From Marsupella aquatica (lineage: Eukaryota; Marchantiophyta): DNA of 64,000 nucleotides. Below the pieces are notes generated by a model that was not told the origin of the DNA, did no database searches, and was given only the letters and a program-made list of their open reading frames with translations. Positions 37,658 to 49,439 of the stretch are shown here, one piece after another (the first letter of the stretch is position 1; each line of letters begins with the position of its first letter). The DNA lies in assembly GCA_973895155.1 (NCBI GenBank), contig OZ316898.1, positions 15,066,001 to 15,130,000 of the forward strand, in the 5' to 3' direction. The translations under genes were made by a program, and so were the position numbers.

Positions 37658-40600
37658 GCCTGGGAGGTGACGAGGTTTTTTCGTGACGGTTTTCCAATGT
37701 TCATTGCCGGTGATACATTCGGAGTTTCGTCGCATGAAACTCGAATGTGTGTGGCTGAGCGGATAGGTTAGTGAGAGGGCTCTCTAACGGTGGTTAGAAC
37801 TCGCTAATCGGTATCCGTGGTGCGGAGGAATTGGAGTTTGCATCGTTCAAAAATTATTTGTGTTCGACGGTTTTTGGGGGGAGAGACCAGAGATTTTTTT
37901 TCAACGGAGTGAGCTGTGCGGTGTTCGGAAGATCGCACATTATAGCTCAAGTTGAAGGTTGAAGCGAGCTGGTCGTTTTGGTAGTTGAATTGTTGCCGAG
38001 TTGTTACCGAGTGCGTCGTGACGAGTGAAGAAAACATTCAGGTTTTTTCATAGGCTATGGAGCTTGTTCCCATCTGAACCGAGTTTCTCTTCGTGACGTC
38101 CAACTCGATGGAAGAAACACAAAGTGCTACGGCTCAACGGTTTGATCGCGATGAGGTGGTTGTTTTGAGCCCGAGATTGGCACTTGACGCGGAGTGAAGG
38201 CGACGCGGCGGAAATTTTTTCTCTGCTGGAGCTGCAGACTGTGCCGGTGCAATTCGGCAACATTTCCCGTCGGCGGCGTTCACTTTTCTCGTTTAAATCA
38301 GCTGCGGTTAAGGTGAGTAAATTGACATTTTCTTTGGGGGGGGGTCAATTTTTGCTTTTAAAGGGGTTTAACACACCCTTTTGTGTATACTGTGTATATA
38401 CACACACAATATACTCCTGGCCCCGCGTACCCGATCTTTTTACCCCCTGCCCACACCTCGTTTCTCCCAGCGGCGGTGACCTGCGCAGCGCCGGCCGGCG
38501 CATTTGCTGCCGCCCGGCAGCTGCCCACCCCTCGTGCCCTCCCCTCGTGCCCTCCCGCCTTTACGCCCGCTCCTCGCCCCCTGCCGTGCCTTACACGGCC
38601 TCCTTCGCGCCCTGCCTTTGCGCGATGCGGCTGCTGCCACCGATTGCCCTCTCTCCTCTCAGTTTTCAACATACACGGCTGCGTACGCAGCTGCCCCTTG
38701 TATTTTCCTTGGGCGTACCGTGGCCATACGCCCTTTGGGCCTGCCCTCCTTAATACTCAGTTGTGGAATGGTAAAAAGGAACTATGAGTGAAAGTGATCC
38801 ATTTTAAAACATTTAAACCTTACTTGAAGCTTATTTAGGTTTATCCCTCACCCCTTAATCCATTTTAAGCCTCAAAGGAATGTTATGGAAGAAAGCTAAG
38901 AAGTTTGAGTTTGGAAGGAGGAATTGCTTCGGACAAACAATCGCTTTCAAAGAAATCCGAAAGAAATCGCTTCGGGAGGAAGCAGAAGAATCGCTTTGGA
39001 AGTTGGAAAATCGGTTTAGACTTTTGGCAGCAACTTTGACGGACGATTGCGGATCGGTCCGATGTTGTTTTGAGGAGATTTTTGGTGCATTGGAAAGCTC
39101 TTATCAAGGGCTATAAGGATAATTTCAGTTTGGTACCAAAAGACCAACTTTAGAATAACCCAAACCGAGTAAAGTAACATCATCAGTTATTAGTCGTTTC
39201 CATCAGTCGACCTGATATCAGTCGGTACATCATCTTAGAGAGGCCGCCAAGATGCGGCGCCAAAAGAAAATGCGAAGAAAAAAAAGAAAAAAAAATTCTC
39301 AAAATTTGATGAAGAAAAAATAAACTTTTTTTGAAATTTTTTTCACTATTAGTGTCCGTACCGTGCGGACATCGCTTCTCAGCGGGGCCAGCCGAGATGA
39401 CCGGGTGTCCGTACGGTACGGACGCCGAATTTCCATGAATTTTTTTTGAAAATATTTTTTTTGTTTTGAAATTTTCAAGAAAATAATTTTTCAAATTTTT
39501 TTTCCCGTTTTTTTGGTCCGCTCGCCGATCTCGGCGAGGTCAGCTGAGATTGAGTCAATCTCAACTGCCTAGCTGAGATGCATGGAAATGCAAAGTCATC
39601 ATCTGAGCTACTCAGCTGAGATTCCAAAAAATTTCAGCGGAAAAACTGATAACTGATGATCCTCGCTACCCCCCCCAAACTGATTCTCCAAGGTTTTTTG
39701 GCATATGTTACTTAAATCGTTTTCTATCTCTTTTCTCACCTCTTGAGCTTTTCCATGAGTTAGATAGAGTAGGATATAGAGGGACATAGTTTGGTGTACC
39801 TTTAGGAATTAGATTTAGAGAGTCTTAGACTTATTTTACCTTTTAGGACCCTAAGTTTAGATGAGAAAAGGTTTTTAGGCTTGTAAACCTTTTGGCATCT
39901 TAAACCTTTTGAGGGAGCCTTACAAGTGGACTCCCAAGATCATGATTCATTGTCTTTTCTTCAACATTGATTTTTGACCAAGTGTGGGTCTTTTTCTCAT
40001 GCCAAATTGGGCTTAGGAGAAAGAATTTAATGGAGAAGACTTGTACCACTCACATCAATTGAATTTCAAACATTTCATGAATCAAACTTAAGTATTCAAG
40101 TTTTGATGTTTGAATTAGTTGTAGGAAATAGATTTGAATGGATAACTAAGGTGTGCCTTTGAAATCTAGTTGAAATGAGAATTGTACCAACCTTCATGAC
40201 GTAAAATCGATCACTACTAAGTGTATAAGGAAATTAGAGGGAAGAGAAAACCTTTCAATCTATCGAGAAGAAGCCGAACCTAAAGAATTTCATTTCAGCA
40301 TTTGTGACATACTAATCGTTTCAGGATTATATAAGGAAAAACAGCAAAGAAATCGCTTGAAGATTTTGAACATCACAAAACCTTGGTAAATCGCTTTGTT
40401 TATTCTTTACGGGACCGAATCTTGGTATTTAAGGATAAAAGTATATACATTTATATTATTCCACTTACCACATCAGTTTTTACAAAGGGGATTTAGCACC
40501 CCCTTTAGGACCCTTTTTTGCCATTTTTCTTCTTTGGTTCTCCTCTGGTGTCGGGACCTGCCGCCCTCCGTTTTAACCGCTTTGACAGGGGAAACGGCCC

Positions 40601-41190
40601 CCTTTGAGACTTGTCGTACTATGTGGGAATATTCCCAAAAAACAAAGAGCTGTTTTTTGGCCGTCCGACAAAGATTCTGCACGCCGAACGGTAACTTTTT
40701 TGGTTCTTTTTCGGCGAGGTCGTAGCCATTGGAGTTAGCAACGCGGCGAACCAATCAGATTGCGATTCCAATGACGGGTTGTACTTGGTATTTTGGTTAT
40801 TCCCTGAGGTGGTCAAAACGGGGGAGTTTCTCAAGGTTTTACCCACCCCGACCGAAATTTGAATAACTTTTGCGTCGAATTTTGATTTTGATTTTTGCTT
40901 TCAGTATTGGACTCCTAGCTTCATGAGCTACGCGGCGGTGTTGAGTTTTGAGTTTTATGAGAAGTTTTGAAAAAAGACATTTTTTTGTGATTTTCTCATA
41001 TGAGTGACTCAGAGTATACTGGAAGAATTGGCGTCAGTGGAGCTTCAGGATCGCGACGGTCAGACGGAGAGACTGAGGAGGAGCTGCTTTCGTTTGAGGA
41101 GGAACAAGTATCACCGGTACGATCACCGGTGCGACATGTAGTGGAGCTGTTCTACTACCAAAGCTGTCGGTAGTTGGGAAGAAGAGAGAG
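37658..41190 (+). other. Very long Copia leader, possibly with a 2.6-kb intron and a nested foldback element
   Basis: The first 600 bp match the leader of the remnant at 6894-7601. At 38313 there is a strong donor (AAG|GTGAGTAA) and at 40903-40904 a strong acceptor (TTTTTGCTTTCAG). Between them lies unrelated sequence: a GC-rich part at 38400-38760 and the foldback element at 39180-39659. This could be a real leader intron, or one or more further insertions whose borders I could not resolve. No protein family was recognised in it. Confidence 0.4.
39180..39659. mobile_element. Foldback/MITE-like element, copy 2, nested in the Copia leader
   Basis: The ends are TCATCAGTTATTAGT (39180) and ACTGATAACTGATGA (39645). 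Inside are GTCCGTACCGTGCGGAC (39354) and the arm-perfect GTCCGTACGGTACGGAC (39407), and repeats of CTCGGCGAGG and GCTGAGAT. The layout and length (about 480 bp) match copy 1 at 24621-25063. Confidence 0.75.
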
Positions 41191-41818
41191 ATGGCGAGAT
41201 TCAGAGGAGTGAAGTTTGAGGTGGAGAAGTACGATGGTCGTACTAATTACTTGCTCTGGGAAAAGCAAGGGAAGGGTGTTCTTCGGGCCATGGGCTTAGC
41301 TCATCTGCTCTCTTCGTGAGAGCAGTATGATGGAGAGGAGGAGATGTTTGTGAAGTAGTGGAGACAAGAGTAGGTGATTGTTGTCAATGCGGTGATGCTA
41401 TACCTCAAGCCACATATCATCAAGAAGCTGGATGATTATGACAATTGCGCATCACTATTCAAGGCCCTCAAAGAGAACTACTACCGGGAAGATGCATCAG
41501 ACCGGTTGTACAAGAAGTCTTGCCTCAGGCTCAAGGAAGGGAGCAAGCTGCAGGATCACCTGGATGAGTTTGACAATCTAGCGGTGGATCTGTCAAACCT
41601 GGGTAAGGTAGTTGAAGATGAGGATAAGGCCTTGCTTCTGCTAAGCTCCTTACCGTCATCTTATCAGGGCTTGAAACAGGTGCTCTTGTATAGAGATCTG
41701 AAGTCCATTTTGTATGATGAGGTGGTGAGTTCTCTACTGTCAAATGATGCACAGAAGAAATTGGGTCAAGCGCAAACAACATCTTCTTCTGGTACTGCGT
41801 TGAACGTTAATGTGACAG

Positions 41819-44800
41819 GGCAATGTGTCACTTAACCGAATGCAGGTTCTAGATTAGGACTTATACGGTCATTAGGACCGTCACCGTAGCATAGAATAGC
41901 ATGAATAGCCGTCTTTGCCATCATGGATAGATTATGAGTAGGTTAGTTGATCGAATGATTATAAATTAAGGAAGAGGATTATTACGCTCAACCAAGGTAC
42001 GGTGGCGGCGGCGGAGTAAAAATCCGTTAGAAGAATCACGCTTGGACCGAGACGCCAACTTCAGCTTATCATCAACGACCAAAACGGCCTTGCCCACTCA
42101 CGCTCGAGCTCACCCTGGCACCTCCATAAGAGCGGAGTTGATAAGCATTGCGGGCCATTTGCTCATTTCTACCTTTTGGAATTCGCGGACACTGCCATTC
42201 ACTCTCGCCTTTTTCTCGAATGAAGCTGACCTTTACGAGGAGATTATTGAGGGATAAGAGCGGATTGTGGCGAGATTTTGTCAGGACGAGTAAGGCCTCC
42301 ACCAGCAAGCGGACCGGCCGGGCAGAAATGCGGACTCGACAAACTAGACTACAAAGGTTAGTATGACCCTACAGCCTTAGGATTTTGGACCTTGTTTGGC
42401 GAGGTAGGTGCTAAGTTCTCTGAGACTTACTGGTACTCTTGCCCCAAGAAAGCCGCTTACGAACGAAGATACGCGAAGTTGGTGGCCAAGGTAGCACAGG
42501 TTAACTGTGAGAGGACAACCATCACCAGGGATTCAAGTTACAATGAGCTACGGGATTACATCACCGAGCTATATATCAGTGAGGAAGGGTTCAGATTGGT
42601 GGCAGAGGCAATTCTTGAAGTTCCTGCGAAGTTCTTTAGGCTAAGGGGCAGCCAGAGACTGACTCCAGCTGAGTTTGACAAGATTCCGAGATACATCGAC
42701 CAGCAGATTGCAGCCGAGAAGCATGAAGAAGACATCAGCAGACAACGGGAAGAGGCGCGTAACCTTACATTCCTCGAGGAAAGCTCCAACGCCTTCAACT
42801 GGGATATGGCTACCCCGACACCACCCCCAGCCCCTCAGCCAATGACCACCGGTGTACCACCGAACTGGTCCCAAGTCCGTCCCGTAAACAACACTGAGTA
42901 TTCCTCGGGTTCCGAGCAGGGTAGTCCGCAACTTGAGCAATGTTCGCGGAAGCGAGCAAGGATGACACCGGCCCCCAAACTGACAAGGCAAACCAACGCC
43001 GCCCCTGCACCTGCCCCGGCAAACCCCCCAACCAACCAGACCCGACGACCCACGGATAATCCAAAGTCTAACTTACTACAGGTAATCTGCGTCCCCGAGG
43101 TAGTCTGGATCGCGATCAAGAAACTTGACCACGCGGACTATCTCAAGGAGCTTCATTTGGAGCAGTTCGCTCACTTGCTATGGAGATCGTGCGCAGCCGG
43201 GCCAAAGGAGATTTGTGAGTTCATCTCCAATTTTGACACGGACGCATCGGCCACCAAGGTTGTAGGACAGACCTTATCACTCACGGAGCATCGGCTAGCA
43301 TAGATTTTCTACCTGCCAACCGGGCCGGTGTCGGTTGAACTCCAAATTTGGGATAAGGAGTATACACCTCGGCACTTCAAACCCGAGGGTAAGACAGACA
43401 ACGGATACAAGCAAGGGTCGTGCACCAACTTAATCTGTATGGAGCGGCTTAACTTCATATGGACTACCCTACACATGATTGAGCCACAATCCGAGATCTC
43501 CCTCTGCACGATCGTACAGGTAGAACAGTACAAACGGCGGAACTGGGCCCAATTCTTTTACCATAGGTTCTCGGGAGAGCTTAAGCGGGCTCAGGGAGGT
43601 ATGGCTATTGGGGGGAAGACTTACCTGGGAAGTCATATCGCCATCATCCTCGCTTGGTACAAGGCACGGCGGGAGGCCAGGGGAAAGAATATGGCCATCT
43701 CAACCCCGACTAATATCACCCCCGCTCCGGAGGAGGCTACCTCGAGCGAGCGGACTACCTCACCTCGGGCAAACCCCAAACCGGAGGCCCCGACTAATAC
43801 TCCGTCACCTCCCCGGGTTGAAATTCCGCCGCCCCCTTCCGTCGAGCCTCCGCTACCCCCGGTACAACCACCTCCAATCCCTCCACCACCTAAAGAAACC
43901 TTCCCCTCCCCATTGCAGACTACAGAGGAGCTCGCCGCCCCGCCCAAGGAACCGCCGGTACCCGAGAGGATGGAGGACTACCAAGTAGCCCCGGGGACCA
44001 TGGCCTATGACCTGGTCCAGAAGTTTAGTCAGACTCTGTCAGGGGAGCTGGCGATGTACATCAGACAACAAGTCTCGGCGTACTTTCAACCAGCCTTCTT
44101 CATGTTAGAGCACCAACCACGGATCGTAAGCCGCTTGGAGGAAGAACTCATGGCAAAGGGGAACGAGATTGGGCGCCTCCAAATGCTGGTAGGACACCTC
44201 GAGGAGGAGGCCACTACCCACCATGAGGAGTTAGCCCGCACCGTCGAACAGCGTGACGGACTAACCCCGGAGTTGAGCAGGGCGCAAACGGATCTCAAGA
44301 AGCTGAACGACACCGTGCTTCAGTTGCGCTCAAAATCCTCGGCTCGGGTTACCAGCCTGACCGACCTCAACAAGCAATTCCTGCAAGCAGCTCAGTAGGT
44401 GGCTAGTCTCTCCACCGAACGGGATAAATTGCTGGCGCAGGACCAGGCCCAGTGTGACTCCATTATCCAGCTCAACCTGGAGGTAGCACGGCTCCAAACC
44501 GAGGCCGATAAGGTGGAAAACGAGGTAGAGAAGGCGGTACGGGATAACAAGGCCTTGCAGGACCGCGTTACTCTGCTCGTCCTCCAGCGGGCAAGACTTG
44601 GGCCCACCTCTGATCAAGGCGGCTCGAGGTCTCGCTCCGACAGGGGGACAAACCCTGGTCCGACCACAGCACGCACGTAAGGGGTGGTTAGCGAAGGGTG
44701 GGAGCAGGCGCCGCATGAGGCAGTTGAGTCAGCGGCATCTTTTTGATTAGGCTTAACGACAGAATAGTTGTTATTAGGCGCCGATTAGTGGCATAGTAGA

Positions 44801-45664
44801 AAGAATTAGGATAGGACCAGTTAGGATCAGCCGATGTAGGATAGAGTCCATCAACAAACTAGATTTTGGTCAATAGACTTAGCTGCTGCCACCCCAGTCA
44901 GCGCCCTTCCCCCCGACGGTCAACCGATCAGAGGAGTGCGGCCGGTTAGTCAGAAGGTAGTTAGTCAGTAGGCATTACCACGGAAGGTAGTATCTTCCGG
45001 TTCCTTTCTACAACTGTAGTATTTAGGCCTCCCTTTCCGCTGTGGAAAGGGGAGAGAAGGCTTAGTTATCTCAGCGCAAGAAATGACGAGGCACGGGGAG
45101 TCTCGGCCTAAGCAGGGTCAGAGTGCACTAAGGAGTGAGAACCAGAGTCGAGCTTGCTGGGCAAGCGTGGGGCGGGGCTTCGTGGAGATTGGGCATCGAC
45201 TGACGTTGGGCATGCTGACCCCCTTAGAAGTCGAGTCAACTATGTAAACTGATTCTTCATTGAGTAAATGTAGTCTTTTCCCCCTAATGTTTTTGCGAGT
45301 AACTGGTGTTGTGTGTATGCTTTGTCTGGGCAAAGGCGCCATTTCAAGGGACGTACTGGGTGCGAACTAATGGTAGGGATTGCCACCCATTGCATGTCAC
45401 AAGGTTCTGTCGCGTCGATGGCTTGAAAGCACCAAGTCGGGAGTTAGTCCGAGTCAGTAACTGTGGGAATATTCCAGCGGTGGAAAACAAATATACCTAT
45501 GACCAGTACGAGTTGCGTAAGTATTATACCGGTAAGTATATTGACTTAGCCCGACTTAGGGCTAATCGAGGCCACTACACACCTCCTTGCCCGAACCCTC
45601 ACCCCTACTGGTGGTCGTGGTCGCCCCATGGAACTAAACTGGATTTAAGGCCCGGGTTAGGGGC
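41819..45664 (+). mobile_element. Nested insert 1 in Copia gag: non-autonomous retroelement-like unit with a 7-bp duplication
   Basis: The target copy GTGACAG is at 41812-41818 and 45665-45671, and removing insert plus one copy restores gag. The insert starts GGCAATGTGTCAC and ends TTAGGGGC. I found no LTRs, TG..CA ends or RT. It carries the long ORF at 42392-44680 on the same strand as its host. A further unrecognised 120-codon open frame lies at 45306-45668 (NKYTYDQYELRKYYTGKYID, then a proline- and tryptophan-rich end). If the duplication is really 5 bp (GACAG), the right border moves by two bases. Confidence 0.75.
42392..44680 (+). pseudogene. Long retroelement ORF of insert 1 (copy B), two in-frame TAG codons
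   Basis: One reading frame runs from before 42392 (frame open from 42362) to 44680, broken only by TAG at 43301-43303 and TAG at 44396-44398. The sequence on both sides makes sense in the same frame. The N-terminal part (KAAYERRYAKLVAKVAQV) and a proline- and alanine-rich linker lead to a block with LICMERLNFIWTTLH, QYKRRNWAQFFYHRF and TYLGSHIAIILAWYK, similar in layout to the KRRINWAL and ERKVNWAK blocks of copies A and C. A second proline-rich stretch and a long coiled coil (heptads from about 44130 to 44600, running straight across the second TAG) follow. It has no RT, protease or integrase motifs. It may be a structural Gag-like protein supplied by a non-autonomous element. Confidence 0.6.
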
Positions 45665-47598
45665 GTGACAGTTAACCGTGGCAGACCAGCGCAACGCACG
45701 AATGGGCAGAACAAGTTTAGATCTACATCACGGGGGAGATCTAAATCCAGAGGAAAATTGCAAGAGAGGAAGCCTCTTGCATGTTGGAGATGTGGCAAGC
45801 CTGACCAAATGAAAAGGAATTGTCGAGTAAAGGACCCTACTGCATCAGCTAACGTGGCATCAAGCGCACATGAGGTAGATTTACTCGATGATGATGACAT
45901 TTTATGATGCCAAGGTTTTACTCTCAACGTAGTGTCAAATCTAGGTAGTGATGACTCAATTCTAGATAGTGCATGTACTTTTCACATTTGCTTTAGGAGA
46001 GATTTTTTCAGTTCTTACATGGTTTCCAATGGTTCAGTGTTGATGGGAAATGGAATCCCATGTCAAGTGGTTGGACTTGGATCTGTTAGATTTCAGATGT
46101 TTGATGGTGTTGTGAGAACGTTGAGGAATGTGAGACATATTCCCAGCATGATGAAAAATCTCATTTCTTGGAGTTTTAGAAGCAAATGGCCATCGGTGAA
46201 GTTTTGCTAATGGTGTCCTTCAGGTTTCAACTGGTAAAAAAGTTGTATTGAAGGGAAAGAGACATAAAAATCTATACGTTTTGGAGGGCAATGTAGTTTG
46301 TGATGAAGCCAATGTAACCTTATCTCATGAGGAGACGGCCCGACTATGGCACTTCCGACTGGGTCACATGAGTGAAAAAGGTTTGGCTGTTCTTCAGAAA
46401 AAGGGATTACTTTCTAATTTGCAATCTAGTAAGTTAGAATTCTGTGAGCATTGTGTGGTTGGGAAGCAGCACATGAAACCCTTTGGAGTTGGAACTCACA
46501 CCAGCAAGGAGGTACTTGAGTATGTACATAGTGATGTGTGGGGACCAGCCCCTACTCCCTCACACTCTGGACTGTTATTATGTCACGTTCATAGACGGTT
46601 ACTCAAGGTATTGTAGCAAGGTGATAAAGAGATAAATGACTATTTACTCCTTAACAACTCGATTTCGTTCCGGTTAGGGGTGGATAAGATCGAAAAGACC
46701 TAATTAACACGATTTGAGAAGTTTACACCAACATTCTTAGGTTGGAGAGATTTCTAATGATCTTCTTAACATAAGTGTTTAACCACAAACTCAAGTGGGT
46801 AATCCTTAGGATTCACAGTGCAATAATAAAGACTAGAATTAACAAAGATTGAAACTAGAGAGAGAGTAGATAGGAGTTTTCAAAGTGCAAGGGGATTGAA
46901 TTTCTGACCATCACCACTCCTTCAATAAGGATTATGGCCTAATTTAAGATTCGGAAATCAATATTATACTTGCTTTTTGATTTCTCGTAGCAACTCTCCT
47001 CCATCTATTGAATTTAGAAGATATGAACGTAAATCAACCCGTGACACTTTTCTGGTCCTGTTGAGGACGGTACTAGGATACTCAAATTGGCTTACTTCTC
47101 CTACAATCCTTAAGATTGCTTGGTTGAGTTTTGTGCAAATGTCAATTTCCTCTTTGGTGAATCTTCCAAATGTATTGGTCACAAATCTCATTGATCTTCC
47201 AATATCATTATAGGCACACTCTAGTATTCATTGAACATTTCACAACAACTCAAGGGTTGCTAAACTTCTTCCTTTTACTCAACCATGGTAAAAAGAAGGG
47301 AAGAAAAGACATAGGTTTCTCCAAAATCAAAATGGGGAAATCAATGCATCTCTCTCCTTTGGGTTGACTTTGGGTTCTCCTCCTTTTGTACTAAAAGTGG
47401 AGATTATGAAAAAACATGCCTTTTCAAAACCCAAGTCTAAAGAAGTATGTAAATAAAAGTAAACTATCCTAGTCAAAAATAGAGTAGAGACTACAATGGA
47501 TATATCAACAAAATGCTGGAGTCTACTTACTCATATACTAGTCTACATAGCCATTTCTAGGTCTAAACTAATGTGGCTCTAACTCTCTAAATATAGTT

Positions 47599-49431
47599 CT
47601 ATTCAGGTCCTATCTTCTGGGAAGGATCCTCCTCAGGGTTGGCCATAGCAAGGGGTTCTGGCCGAAGGTAAACTCCCTGCTGGCCAGTGGTAAAAGGGAT
47701 GGACGGGTCAATATCCATGTTCTCCTGATGGGCACTTGGGTCATGAGAATAGGTGTAAGAATGGGAGTGGAAGTGTGTACTGGGAGTGGGAAAACCAGGA
47801 GGGTTGAGGGGTGATGAGGGGCCAGTGGAATAGACTCCTTTATGAGGACTAGGAGAGAAAGATCTGGTAGTAAAGGGAGGAATCTCAATATCAGCTAATA
47901 GCTCCTCAGTAGTCAAGTCACTCATCTCCCTTAAGGCTTCACAGGTCTTTGAGAGGCCTGTAAGTGCATCATCCACCTTGGTACTCACATCTACCACTAA
48001 ATGGTTAATCTTGGAGAAAAGGATGGGTGTGGTGTTCTTGGCCAAATACTCATCATAAATCTGGGCCTTAAGAAGATCCAGAGAAGCTATCTTAGTCAAA
48101 GGCTCAATCAGATCCAAAGATTGAGTGATACTGAGTTGGAGAGTATGCTCAAGCTCATTCTTCTTCTTACTCTTTTCCAACTGCTGTTTGAGTTCAGATA
48201 CCTTCTTCTTGAGAAACTCATTCTCCTTCTCCAACTTCCTCTTATCTGTGGCATCACTCATGGTGGAGATCTTCTCAAGAATCTGCCCTGGTTTCACTCC
48301 TAACTTCTGAGAAATGTCAGTGATGGCCTTCTCCATCACAGTGGTCTTCCTCTTCACCTTCTGGAACGTGTCTGAGATGATCTGGAAATCAGCTAGGGTG
48401 TCTTGGGAGGCATGGCCGGGTGCATCCGGACATTCAGCCGGGTCGACGAAGGCCGGGTTGGAAAAGTCCGGGTCGAGGTTCCGGGCAGCAGACCGGGTCT
48501 TTCGAGGATTTGTCTCTGCTGGCTCCTCATCCTCACTGTCATCAGAGGTGGCCTGGGCGATATCTGGATCTGTCTCTCCATACTTGATGAAGTTGTACTT
48601 GGCCAATAGTAATTTCTTCTCCTCTCTGAACAAAACTCCTTCAAAGCTATATAGATGTACCAGGTAGCAGGAGAGGGGAGTAGGATTCTTGTTGGATAGG
48701 TTCTGTACCAACTTCCTTATCAAATCAAAGATAAGCTTAGCCCAGTTGACTTTTCTTTCTCCCTTGTAAGCAGCAACAATGGTAGAGCCAACTCCAACAG
48801 TAACTCTTCTTGGCTTCTCAAGGTACAGCAGGGGTAGCAGAAAGCTGAAGACTCGTCTCAGATCAGGATCCAAACACTTAGAAACATTGAACCCGTCCTT
48901 ACTGTTGATGGCTCCTTTGAAGTAAGGAAGGATTAGATTGACAACTCTTCCCACTGGACCTTCTCCTTCATCTTCCAATACAAAAGCTCCTGCAATCATC
49001 ATCTGAGTCCATCGCTCAGGTCGGCCTCTGGAGGTATCCTTAAACTCAGCCGAACACTCCTTGGATCGGATCTATCTGATCATATCTTCGCTCTGATAAC
49101 TCCAGGGTAGCTCCATCAGAGACTCACAGCCCATCCTGAGCAAAGACTCCCTCAATTTGACTTTCTCAGCTTCACTGTCCGGAATAGCTGGCCTCAGAAT
49201 TTTCATGGCAATAGGGACCTCCTTTCTCTTCGATCGTCTCACAGGGGCTTTAACCGGAGTAGGTGCAGGTGATGTTGAGGTTGAATGCCCCTTAGAGACG
49301 CGAGAAGTGGACATTCCGGCTGGATCCGTCCCTTGCTCCATAGGACTTATCGAAGTAGAAAATGGATTCCCAATAAATGGCCTACCTCCTCGTCGGCGAG
49401 CTCTACAATGCTGCGACTTCAGAATGGTCAA
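47599..49431 (-). pseudogene. Long retroelement ORF of insert 2 (copy C), single in-frame TAG
   Basis: The frame from 49431 to 47599 has about 610 codons and one TAG (49072-49074, between SEDMIR and IRSKECSAEF). Order of parts: basic N terminus; conserved helical block (MKILRPAIPDSEAEKVKLR, then LPYFKGAINSKDG, GSTIVAAYKGERKVNWAKL and SCYLVHLYSFEGVLF); acidic stretch (DDSEDEEPAETNP); long coiled coil (about 48310-48090, KLEKENEFLKKKVSELKQQL); then a proline-, serine- and histidine-rich tail. The block resembles the putative plant transposon protein domain and pairs with copy A, whose N terminus (VTLPPGPKAYFRLLSNLVEM) also lines up. It encodes no enzyme motif. It is probably a Gag-like or accessory protein of a non-autonomous retroelement. 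Confidence 0.65.
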
Positions 49432-49439
49432 TCGCTTCG

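Larger units (their letters stand above)
41191..45906 (+). pseudogene. Copia gag (nucleocapsid precursor), split by a nested insertion
   Basis: It starts at the ATG at 41191 (MARFRGVKFEVEKYDG) with the usual Copia gag N terminus, including NYLLWEKQGKGVLRAMGL. The core (YLKPHIIKKLDDYD, then SCLRLKEGSKLQDHLDEFDN and LLSSLPSSYQ) is the UBN2-type gag domain. The frame runs to 41818, is interrupted by the insert, and resumes at 45672. Joining across one GTGACAG target copy keeps the frame exactly (NVTVNRGRPAQ). It ends with a CCHC zinc knuckle (CWRCGKPDQMKRNC, with aspartate before Q in place of the usual histidine spacing) that binds the RNA genome. Stops: TGA at 41317-41319, and TAG at 41356-41358 and 41371-41373. 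Confidence 0.85.

Noticed and set aside
38358-38791. Several overlapping frames in GC-rich sequence on both strands
   Set aside because: High GC lowers stop frequency. The predicted proteins are low complexity (P/A/R) with no known motifs.
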